From Limnomonas spitsbergensis (Eukaryota > Chlorophyta > Chlorophyceae > Chlamydomonadales), in the NCBI GenBank assembly GCA_037349105.1, contig JAYJMM010000097.1, positions 434,001 to 498,000 of the forward strand: a stretch of DNA of 64,000 bases, in the 5' to 3' direction. The notes below the pieces were generated by a model, which was not told the DNA's origin, searched no databases, and was given only the letters and a program-made list of their open reading frames with translations. Positions 20,301 to 32,300 of the stretch are shown one piece after another (the first letter of the stretch is position 1; the number at the start of each line of letters is the position of its first letter). A program made the position numbers and the translations under genes.

Positions 20301-23300
20301 CCCCCTGCCACTACTGCCTCCCCTCTCCTGTCACCTGATACCCATCCACTGTCTGGAAGTGTACCCGCTGCTGCTCCTCGCTACTCATGGTGCCAAAGCT
20401 TGTCCGTAGAGCATTCAGCTGCGCTCGGTATGGCGAAAGTACTGCTACTGTACCGCAGAAGGCGGGGTACATCGCCTTGAGGCCTGAGGGGCAAGAGATT
20501 GGTGTACTGGGTGGAGTGGATGGCATTGAGCTGTATGCGGTACTCGTTCGGCTCATTTCATCGGCTCATCTAATCGGCGATTCAAAACAAGCTTCACCTC
20601 GATACATCTCGGCCGCCAGCGTCGCCTCCTCCCAGTTCTGCATCGAACCTCTGGGCGGCGGCGCCCCAACGAGACCCGTGCCCGCCCCCCCTCCGGCTCC
20701 GGAGCCGCGGCTCTCCCTCCCCGCCGCGCAGTCTATCACGGCCAGCGGACCCAGCAGCGGACTCATGGCGTGGAAGGGCGCGGAGCGCTCCGTCGCGCTG
20801 ACGCTGTCGGTGAGCTGGCCGCCGTAAAAGAAGGCCGAGGGGAACCTTGAGGGGGGAGGGGGAGGGAGTGGAAAATGTTTACGTTGGCAAGCGCTGGGGG
20901 CAAGCGTAGATGCTGCGGGAGATGTGGAAGGGTGTGTGACCTGCAACCCGTACCCCGTCGCCAGTAAACATATCCTGGGCGTTGGCCTTAGCCTTTACCA
21001 CCATCCAGCCAGCCACTACCACCATCCATCCAACCACCAACCCTACCACCATCCATCCATCCACCACCACCACCACCACCACCAACCCTACCACCATCCA
21101 TCCATCCACCACCACCACCACCACCACCAACCCTACCACCATCCATCCATCCACCACCACCACCACCACCACCAACCCTACCACCATCCATCCATCCACC
21201 ACCACCACCACCACCACCAACCCTACCACCACCACCAACAACAACAACCTTACCACCAGCCACCCAGCCACCAGACCGGACCAGCGTTCAGCGGAGCGCC
21301 GTTTGCGGGCAGCTTGGCGGTCTCGTCCAGTCGGAGGGAGACCCTACTCTGCCTGGCCCTTTCGCTTAAGGCTGTGGGTGGTTACGTAAACTTTCGAACA
21401 GGTCGTTGGCCGACCGACGACTGGTGAACCAAGCAACGGGCCTTAAGTCAAAAGCAATAAATCGTAGAATGTTGGCCTTAGGGTTTAGGGTTGAGGGTTG
21501 AGGCTTGAGGCTTGGGCTAGTTGCTACACCAAGCCCCCCCCCCCCCCCCCTCCTTCCCAAGATGAAGGTCAAGACGCTACCTTGATGCCATCATGGGCAT
21601 AGGGTTTGGGCTGAAGGGTTAAGGGTTTAGAGTGAAGGTCGTATTAAACCCTTAAACTTAAACCCTAAACATGAAACCCTCAACCATACATTATAAACAT
21701 CGTACTCTTCACTTTGTACCATAGGATGCTGGAGAAGCAGCAATGCATGCACCATCGTAAAAGTTCCAAAGTTAAAGGTTTGGGATTAAGGCTTCAGGGT
21801 TAAAGGTTCCGGATGTAGGGTCTACAGTTCAGGGTTCACATTTCAGGGTTCAAGAGAGGCCCCAAACCCTGAAGACCAGTGCAGCTGCTTTTGGTGTTGC
21901 TACAAAGTATCGTAAGCGCAACCACCCACGGCTACCTTTTTGAAAGGGCCAGGCAGTGCGAACCGGGGGAGACCACCAAGCAAAACCAAAGCAGACGCAC
22001 TTGCGCCTGGGATGCACATGCGGTACTGCCCCTCGTGCATCCTGGTTCAGGGGTCATGGCTTTGAGATGAGGCTAAAACCTGGAAACCCTGAAGAACCTT
22101 CAAAACCCTGAAGATGAGGCTTAAACCCTGAAGACCCTGAAAGCTGCTGGCCGGCGCACCTGCTTATATCAGGATGCATGCGGTACTGTTCCTTGAGCAT
22201 CGTGACGCGACAGCCCGCTCGCTGCATCCGCTCAAACAGGGACTGCGAGAGTGCAGCCGCCCCGGCCACGGCGTTGGATAGGACGGTGGGTGGCAGCTGC
22301 TGCGGGTCGCCCACGAGAATGACCTGGAGGAGCGCATGGAGGGGGCAGGTGGGCGCATGGAGGGGGCAGGTGGGCGCATGGAGGGGGCAGGTGGGCGCAT
22401 GGAGGGGGCAGGTGGGCGCATGGAGGGGGCAGGTGGGCGCATGGAGGGGCTGGTGGGCGCATGGAGGGGGTACATGATGGGATTAGGTGGTTGCATGGAG
22501 GAGGGGGGTGGAGGGAGGTGGAGGAAAGTGCACCTGGGGAAGAGGTATCTAGGGAATCTTGTGAGCCGCACCCATCTGCGTGTCAATCTGGAGGCTTAAG
22601 GGTGCGAGGTGAATGATTGATCAGGGTTGAACCAGGGTTTTGCCAGAGTTTGGCCAGGTGTTGACCATGGTTTGACCGGGGTTTGACCAGAGTTTCACCA
22701 TGGTTTGGCCAGGGTTTAACCAGGGTTTGGCCAGAATTCGACCAGGGTTTGGCCAGAGTTTGGCCAGGGTTTAACCAGGGTTTGGCCAGAGTTTGGCCAG
22801 GGTTTAACCAAGGTTTGGCCAGAGTTTGGCCAGGGTTTAACCAGGGTTTAACCAGGGTTTGGCCAGATTTTGGCCAGGGTTAAACCAGGGTTTAACCAGG
22901 GTTTGGCCAGAGTTTGGCCAGGGTTTAACCAGGGTTTGGTCAGAGTTTGGCCAGGGTTTACCCAGAGTTTGGCCATGGTTTGGTCATGGTTTGGTCAGAG
23001 TTTAACCTGGGTTTGGCCAGAGTGCCGAAATGGTTTGACCAGGGTTTGGCCAGGGTTTGCCAAGGGTTTGGCCAGGGTCTGACCAGGGTTCGGCCAGAGT
23101 TTGGCCAGGGTTTAAGCAGGGCTTGGCCAGGCTTTAACCTGCGTTTGGCCAGGGTTTAACCAGGGTTTGGCCAGAGTCCTGCCAAGGTTTGACCTGGGTT
23201 TGGCCAGACTTTGGCCATTGTTCACAAGGGTGTGAGGTGTAGACTTGACCAGCATTACCTAAAACCAGCCCCCTGAGAGAGAGCTGCAGTTGTGTTTGTT

Positions 23301-26300
23301 GAGGAATGAGAGGGCAGACAGAACCTGTCTCTCAGCCCTTATGGCTGCTTTCATGCATGGTCAACATAAATGAAACCAGCCATGACTGTACAGTACCGGT
23401 GGTATCAGTCGGTAGTATCAGTCGAAATTCTTTTTTTTCGGAGTTCGTTTTTATTTTGGAACCTACCGGTACTCTAACCTCAATCACGCTAATTATTAAA
23501 CGAGTTCGTTTTTCTGCACGGAAGCTGAAAATATTACGACCATCTGTTCGTATTTTCTCCAGAACCACTCAAAACGGCTATCGCCTGTTCGTTTTTGCTC
23601 TTAGACGAGAAAGCACTACGTCCATATCAGCAAGTTTTCCTGTAGGTGCTGTGCCACGAGCTCCAGCTGCAGTTGATGATCTTTAGAAGATCAACTACCT
23701 CAGGACCGGGCGCCCTGCTAGACCCTGCTGCTTCCACACCTCTCCAGTGGTTCCACACTTTCCTGCAGTTTCACACCTCTCCACACATTTCCACACCTTG
23801 GCTCCAGGACTCAGTAGCTGCATGGACATCAGTGTTGCAGGTTTGACCTGCTAGACCCTACTGCTTCCACACCTCTCCAGCAATGCCACACTTTCCTGCA
23901 GTTTCGCACCTCCCCACATATTTTCACACCTTGGCTCCAGGACTCAGCAGCTGCATGGACATCAGTGTTGCAGGTTTGACCTGCTAGACCCTACTGCTTC
24001 CACACATCTCCAGCAATGCCACACTTTCCTGCAGTTTCGCACCTCCCCACATATTTTCACACCTTGGCTCCAGGACTCAGCAGCTGCATGGGTATGAGTG
24101 TAGCTGGCTCCAAGGCCTGTGCCGCCTCGTCGATGACCAGGGCGTCAAATCGCGGGGCGGAGCCGAGGGGCCACTTGCCCCCCACCAGCTCCCCACCAGC
24201 AGCAGACAGCGTGCATACCTACATGGGAGGGGTGCGTGGTGGGTTGTGCTGAGTGGAAGGAGGTGTCAAGTGGTAGGCTATTACTGCTGCAAGTAGGGGT
24301 GAGTGGTGGGATGTGCTGAGTGGAAGGAGGTGTCAGGTGGAAGGCCGTTACTGCTGCAAGGAGGGGGGTGCGTGGTGGGATGTCCTGGGTGCAAGAACGC
24401 TGTCACTGTTGCTGATGCAAGAGCACCAGCTCCCCACCAGAAGCAGACAGCATGCACACCTACAACCGGGGGTGAGGGGGGGGGGGGTGAGTGGTGAGAT
24501 GTGCTGAGTGGAAGGATGCCGTTCCTGCCACAGCTATGGCTGCACTGTACCAAGTTCACTGCTGGCTGCAGACAGAAGTCAGAGTTGACCCTACAGCCCT
24601 AGTTTAGGGTTTAGGGCTTAGGGTTTACGGTGAAGGGTTTAGGGTTGAACCCTGAGGTTCCTGCTGCTGCAGCTGCAACTGCACCGGCTCACTGCTGGCA
24701 GCTGACAGGGTTCAGGGTTGACCCTACAGCCCTAGTTTAGGGTTCAGGGTTTCAAGTGAAGGGTTGAGTTTTTATCCGCTGGGATACTGCTGCTGCGGCC
24801 GCAGTAGGGGTTCGGGTTTATGGTTTACGATTAAGGGTCTACCCCCCCCCCCCCCACACACACACATACACAGGACATACTCTATCTCACTCTCTCCCAC
24901 TCTCTCACTCTATCCCTCACCGTAATCTCAGCTGCCATGACCACCGCCTGCCTTAGCTCCTTCTTCTGCCGCTCCACCTCGCCCTGGGTCTGACGCATCT
25001 GCTGCCCGGCCAGATTCATCTTCTTCCACACCTCATCCTTCTCCCGACGGATCTGAGAGCAGAAGAGGAGGGAGGGGGGGGGGTGGGGTGAACTTCAGGC
25101 CCCCTGAGAGCAGAAGAAACCTGAGAGCAGAAAAGGATGGCGGGGGGTGAACTCAAGCCCCCCTCTTAGGCCTGCCCCCCTGGATATCTCGCCATCAATA
25201 CAATCAACTTGGCAATTAAGTCAAGGAGGGCGTTGAACAGCGTTTCGGCAATTGGGCAGCGGTGTGGTGATGTTATACCCCCATCCAACCCAACTGACAA
25301 GACTGTGCCACGATGACTGCCTGGCCCCTTCGGAAAGGCCAGGAGGTAGAGGCATGCTCACTGTGATGGCAATAAAGAGGCCCACGCTCCCACAAATACC
25401 CAATACCTAGTATAGGGTCCAGTTTATCCCCAAACCCTATACACCTTGCCCCAACCCAGTGTGGAGTCCAACTTGATGCAACATCATACCAGGGCTGTAC
25501 TGTGTTGCAACACCCTGATGCAACATCATACCAGGGCTGTACTGTGTTGCAACACCCTGATGCAACATTGGACCAGGGCTGTACTGTGTTGCAACACTCT
25601 GATGCAACATTGGACCAGGGCTGTACTGTGTTGCAACACCCTGATTCAACACTGGACCAGAGGTGTACTGTGTTGCAACACCCTGCTGTAACACCGGACC
25701 AGGGCTGTACTGTGTTGCAACACCCTGATGCAACACCGGACCAGGTTTGTACTGTACTGTGCTGCAACACCCTGATTCAACACCGGACCAGGGGCATACT
25801 GTGTTGCAACACCCTGATTCAACACCGGACCAGAGGTGTACTGTGTTGCAACACCCTGCTGTAACACCGGACCAGGGCTGTACTGTGTTGCAACACCCTG
25901 ATGCAACACCGGACCAGGTTTGTACTGTACTGTGCTGCAACACCCTGATGCAACACCGGACCAGGGGCGTACTGTGTTGCAACACCCTGATGCAACACCG
26001 GACCAGGGGCGTACTGTGTTGCAACACCCTGATATAACACCGGACCAGGGGTGTACTGTGCTGCAACACCCTGATGCAACACCGGACCAGGGCTGTACTG
26101 TGCTGCAACACCCTGATGTAACACCGGACCAGGGGTGTACTGTGCTGCAACACCCTGATGCAACAACGGACCAGGGCTGTACTGTGCTGCAACACCCTGA
26201 TATAACACTGGACCAGGGCTGTACTGTGCTGCAACACCCTGATGCAACACCGGACCAGGGCTGTAATGTGTTGCAACACCCTGATGCAACACCGGACCAG

Positions 26301-29300
26301 GGGTGTACTCTGTTGCAACACCTTGATGCAACACCGGACCAGGGCTGTACCGTATTGCCACACCCTGATGCAACAACGAACCAGGGATGTACTGTGTTGC
26401 AACACCCTGATGCAACACCGGACCAGGGCTGTACTGTGCTGCAACACCCTGATGCAACACTGGACCAGGGCTGTACTGTGTTGCAACACTCTGATGCAAC
26501 ACCAGACCAGGGCTGTAGTGCTCAACTGCATTGCAACACCCTGCTGAAACACGGGATCAGGGCTGTAGTGCTGCACTGCATTGCAACACCCTGGGCCCCA
26601 ATACCCGCATCACCTGCATTTCTGCCGGTGTGCGGATCTGTCCGTCGGTCCGCCCGGCTCCGCCCGCTCCGCCCGCAGTCTCCGCTCCGTCGCCGCCACC
26701 GCTGCCCGCTTCTGTCGCGTCCCGCCGCCGCCGCTGCTCCTGCTCCTCCTGCTCCTCCTGGCGCAAACGTTTCTGCTCCTGCGTTCCAAGGAGCAGCTTC
26801 AGAGTCAGCACCGGAGCAGTGACTTCCCCTCCTTCCTTTTGTATAAGAAAATTGACGCCAAAGAGCGTCACTAGGACAAGGACATTTGATATGCCGGGCA
26901 CCCACCAGCCATGTCAATTAATTTTCAGAAGTCCGCAGTGTGAACAAATGTGTGAAAGAGGGTCAGATCTCCGCCTGCATCTCCTGACGCGGCGGACGCT
27001 TCTGCTCCTGCGTTCCCATGCGTGGCTTTGAACTTAGCATTGGGCCGTGCATTCCCCTCCTTTATTCGTGAAAGAAAGAGAACGCCAGGGCATGCCCGGA
27101 GCGATACGACATTTAAAATGCCGGACACCCACCCATGTGAATTCATTTCTAGGAGTCATGGTACCGCAGTATAAATCAATGTGTGGAAATGGTTGGATCT
27201 CCGCCGGCTCCTCCTTGTAAATGGCGGAGCGGCTTTGGATTCAGCACAGGGGCGGTGCCTTGACTGCCTTCCCCCCCTATCTTTTGTGCATTCATTTGCA
27301 GGAGTCACGGTGAAGTTCCCTGAGGGCAATCAGTGAATTCGCTCTGCCCCCTAATAAATCCCCCCAGCTCCCCCCAGCCCAACCAGCTTAAGCTTCTATT
27401 GAGGCTGCATGGTGGCTGAAATCAGGATCTGCGCTTGGCAATACAATTTAAACTACCCCGACCCGTCCTACCAGTTTAAGCCTCTGCAGGGTTTTAGGTT
27501 TCGGGTTCTGCTTTAAGGCTTTACAATTCGGGGTTCAGGGTTTTGGGATAAGGGTTGAGGGTTTAGGATGATGTGCACGCACCAACATGGGCAGTCGAAT
27601 TCACACCGCCCCGCCCCAGCCCTTACCAGCTTAAGCTCCTCCAGGTTTGCTTTTGCCGCGTCGGCAACCAGGCCAGCCTGTTGCGCCGAGGACGAGCGGC
27701 TCAGCCGCATCCGCGCTATGGCGTCCACGTGTACAGTCAGCACCGCCTCCAGCGCTGCGTCAGCGCGCCCCAGCCGCACAATGGCCGGCGTGCGCTGATT
27801 GCCATCGGCGCCCCACACGCCATCCCGCAGCAGCCGCTGGACAATCTGATGGCACGCGGGTTCAGGGTTTAGGGTTATGGGTCAAAGTTGAGGGTTGAGG
27901 GTTCAGGTCTTTGGATTCCCCGGGCAGACAATGGCAGGAATGCATTGATTCCAATCGGCGCCCCACACGCCGTCCCGCAGCAGTCGCTGGACAATCTGAC
28001 GACACACGGGTTAAGGGTTTAGGGCTGACGGTTCAGGGTTCAGGACGAGGGTCGAGGCTTCGGGTCTTGGGATTGCCCAGAGGAACGATGGCGGGCGTAC
28101 GTTGATTTCCATCTGCGCCCCACACGCCGTCAGTAGCCGCTGGACAATCTGATGACACGCGGGTTCAGGGTGTAGGGTCATGCGCCAGGGTTAAGAGTTG
28201 AGCGTCATTCAAAGCTGCATTGGACCGTGCGCATATGAGGACCCGGCGCTACAGCCGGAGCATGTTGACCGCGAGCCACCTGGTCTGCGGACACATGCCA
28301 GCGCGCAAACCTGTTCCTCTGATCCATTTCAGACCCCCCCCCCCCCCACACACACACAAGTGCACCTCATCCACAGCTGCATTGGACTGAGCACACATGA
28401 GGACCCAGCGCTGCGGCCAGGACAATGGACTGAAAACAACAGGGTCCACGGCAACATGCCAGTGCGTGCACCCGTTCCTCATCCATTTCAGCCCCCCCCC
28501 CCCCTCCTTCACCCCCCCCCACCACACACAAGCGCACCTCGTCCACAGCCGCATTGGACTGTGTGCAAGAGGACCCGGCGCTACAGCCGGGCCATATGAC
28601 CTGCAAGCCACAGGGGTCCACGGCAACATGCCAACGCGCGCACACTTGTTTCTCTGAACCATTTCAGCCCCCCCCCCCTCCTTCACCCCACACACACAAG
28701 CACACCACGTCCACAGCCGCATTGGACTGTGCGCATGTGAGGACCCGGCGCTGCGGCCAGGACAATGGACTGAAAACAACAGGGTCCACGGCAACATGCC
28801 AGTACGTGCACCTGTTTCTCTGATCCATTTCAGCCCCCCCCCCCACACACAAGCGCACCTCATCCACAGCCGCATTGGACTGAGCACATATGAGGACCCG
28901 GCGCTGCGGCCGGGGCATGTTGACCGCGAGCCAGGGGTCTGCTGCGACCGCCTCGGCCTCGGCAGCATCCTTCAACATCGCCTCCTCCCGCCCCTGCCCC
29001 TGCCTCTGCCCCATCTTCAGACTCTGCTTCAACCTAGCGGTCGCGGCGGAAGGCCTCTTAAACTGCCGCGGGTTCTGCACCGCTTCAGCGGCGGTGGCGG
29101 CCCTGGCCCCATCCGCTAAGGCTCCTGCATGCCCGGCTGGCAGATCCGAGGGCCCGCGCCGCGCCAGCAGGACCGAGGCGATGCCGATAATAGCCGTAGT
29201 CTTGCCGGTGCCAGGGGGCCCCTGGGGGAGATCCGGGTGGTTCAGGGTTCAGGGTTCAGGGTTCAGGGTTCAGGGTTCGGGGTTCAGGGTTCAGGGTTCA

Positions 29301-32300
29301 GGGTTCAGGGCTCAGGGTTCAGGGTTCAGGGTTCAGGGTTCAGGGTTCAGGTTCAGAGTTCAGGATTCGGGGTTCAGGGTTCGGGGTTCAGGGTTCAGGG
29401 CTAAGGGCTGAGTCCATCTCGGCATGAACTGCTACCCACCGCAATAATGAGGGAAATATCTGCCCAGCCACCCCACCCAACCATACACACCCATACTAGT
29501 GCTAGCGGTGTACCCGTGTCCTTTGAAAACCCACCCACCACACCACCACTACACACACACACACACACTCCCCCCCACCCCCACCACACCCACACACCAC
29601 CACTACACACACACACACACACACACCCACCCACCCCCCATCCCCATCCACACCCACACACCCCCACCACACACACACCTGCACTAGTGCTAGCGGTGCG
29701 CTAGTGTCCACCGCGGCGTTGATAGCTGCCAGCTGCGATGGGTTGAACTTGGCTGCTAGGGATTGCATCAGGAGCTCCGGAACCACTCTGTGTCCCCCGG
29801 CCACCGCCGCCGCCGCCACTGAGGCGCCCGCGCCGGAGGCACGCGGTGCGGGCTGCAGCGAGGCGCCGGGGTTGAGGAGCAGCTTGCGTAGCGCCACGTC
29901 GGGCAGGGTGGCCAATGCACAGAGTGCCTGTGGGGACAGAGGGGGGCAGGGGGGGGAGAGGGGGTGAGAAGCCTGTCAAAACGAGGGGAGACAGGGTATG
30001 AAGGGTTTAGGGCTTAGGGTTCAGGGCATAGGGCTCAGGGTTTAGGGTTTAGGGCTTAGGGTTAATGACTCATGGGTTAAGTCTTCAGGTTAAGGGTTAA
30101 GGCTTCAGGTTAAGGGTTAAGGGACTAGGGTTAAGGGCTTCAGGTGTAGGGTTAAGGGTTGAGGTTAAGGGTCAAGGGACTAGGGTTAAGGGCTTCAGGT
30201 GTAGGGTTAAGGGTTCAGGGACTAGGGTTAAGGGCTTCAGGTGTAGGGTTCAGGGTTCAGGGACTAGGGTTAAGGGCTTCAGGTGTAGGGTTAAGGGTTA
30301 AGGGACTAGGGTTAAGGGCTTCAGGTGTAGGGTTAAGGGTTAAGGGACTACATGATGACTGACTGCAGAAGAGTTATCACCCAAGGAGTGGAGCATCACC
30401 CGCTTGTGAAAGCCCTAAAACCTTACCCCCCCCCACTCCTGACCTTAGAATCTAGGAAGTGCGTGACAGGGCACTGAAGCTGAGTCATCACTCAATAGCC
30501 CACTCAAAAACCTCAATCATAACCTGAAATCCTGAAGTGTGGGACAGCGAGTGCAGCTACGGCATCACCTGCCCACCCACTCAAAGCCCTGAACCCTTAC
30601 CCCCCCACCCGACCTGAAACTCGCGGAAGTGTGTAACGAGGGAGTGCAGCTGAGTCATGACCCAATCGCTGCGCACGATTAAGACCTCCTCGAACTTGGG
30701 TCCACTGATCTGGGGGTACAGCCGGACCTAGGGCATCAGGGTCCAGTGGCTAGTGGTCAGGGTACAGGGTTTAGGATTCAGGGTTTTTTTGTCCATGGAT
30801 CAGTGCTCAGAGCTGGTTGCTTTACAGGCACACCAAAAATTGTGCAAGGTTTAGGGCTTAGGTTTAAGGTTACTGGTCAGGGTTCAGGGACCAGGGTTCA
30901 GGGTTTAGGTTGGTGGTCAGGGTTCAGGGACCAGGGTTCAGAACTAAAAATACTGGTCAGGGACCAGGGACCAGGGACCAGGGTTCAGGTTATTAGTCAG
31001 GGACCAGGGACCAGGGTTCAGGTTAGTAGTCAGGGACCAGGGACCAGGGTTCAGGTTAGTAGTCAGGGACCAGGGACCAGGGTTCAGGTTAGTGTTCAGG
31101 GACCAGGGTTCAGGTTAGTAGTCAGGGACCAGGGACCAGGGTTCAGGGTTCAGGCTTTAGGGTTAAGAGTTCAGGGACCAGGGTTTGAGGTTAAGGGTTC
31201 TGGGATCAGGGCTTAGGGTTTAAGGTTCAGCTTGTTTTACTGCAACAAAAAACGTTTAAGGCCTCAGGATTCAAGGTTCAGGTTTTCGGATTTAGTGTCC
31301 ATGAATCAGCGCCTCGTGCTCAGCGCTCGAGGTTTAACAGGCACACAAAAATAAGACATGCAAGAGCTCAGGGTCAGGCAAAACGGCGCAAAGGCAACCC
31401 AGGATGCCTCCATACGGCCAGGCCGGACATCCTCCCCTACTTAAATATAAGATACCCCAAGCAGAGGTTGTCCTTCGATACCAGAGCATGCACAAAGCCT
31501 TCGCACGATCAGAGCACGTGCACGCTACAGCCAACGTAGCAGAGGTCCCATCAGTGTCAGATATATGCCAGGGTTTTGAAGAAATATTAATAAGCAACCC
31601 CTGCAAGCCCTCCCTGCGTCGAGGGCGGAAATACCCCTAGAGACAGCCCCCCTGCATCGAGTCCTCAGCCCATGCCGCATTGTTTCCTTAACCCTCACGC
31701 CCCTGCGAGGCGTAGTTTTCATTCTTTCTAGAGACAGCCCCCCTGCATCGAGCCCTCAGATACACTCCGATGCATAGAGGACCTCAGCACCACACACCCC
31801 AACCCGACTCCCTCCCCACACACCCCTTCCCCTCTCCCCTCTCTCCTCACCCCCCTCCCCCTATCTCCCCCCCTATCTCTCCCCCTATCTCAGTCCCTAT
31901 CTCTCGCCCCCCTTCCCTTTCCCCCCTTCCCTCTCTCCCCTCCCCTCTCCCTTCCCCCCCTGCCCCCTCCCACTCACCTTAAATGTACGTATGCCCCAAT
32001 TAGTATCTGCCTCTGTCACCAGCGCCAGGCAACGGATACTCGGAGGGCGGGACAAGAGCTCAGATGTCTTAGAAACCGCCCGCCGTGTCAATAGGACCAA
32101 GTCATCTTTCCGGACCTGCATGGACGCATGTGGAGGGGACAGGGGTGCCTGGTGAGTGGTGAGTAGTGCATGGGGAGTGGGGAGGAGTGCATGGTGCGTG
32201 GGGAGTAGTGCACGTGAAGTGGGGAGGAGTGCATGGGGAGTGGGGAGTAGTGCACATGGAGTGGGGATGAGTGCATGGTGAGTGGGCAGGAGGATGCATG

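Noticed and set aside
29238..29410. A true telomere or chromosome end
   Set aside because: The heptamers are short, degenerate, internal to introns and flanked by coding exons; they are interstitial.
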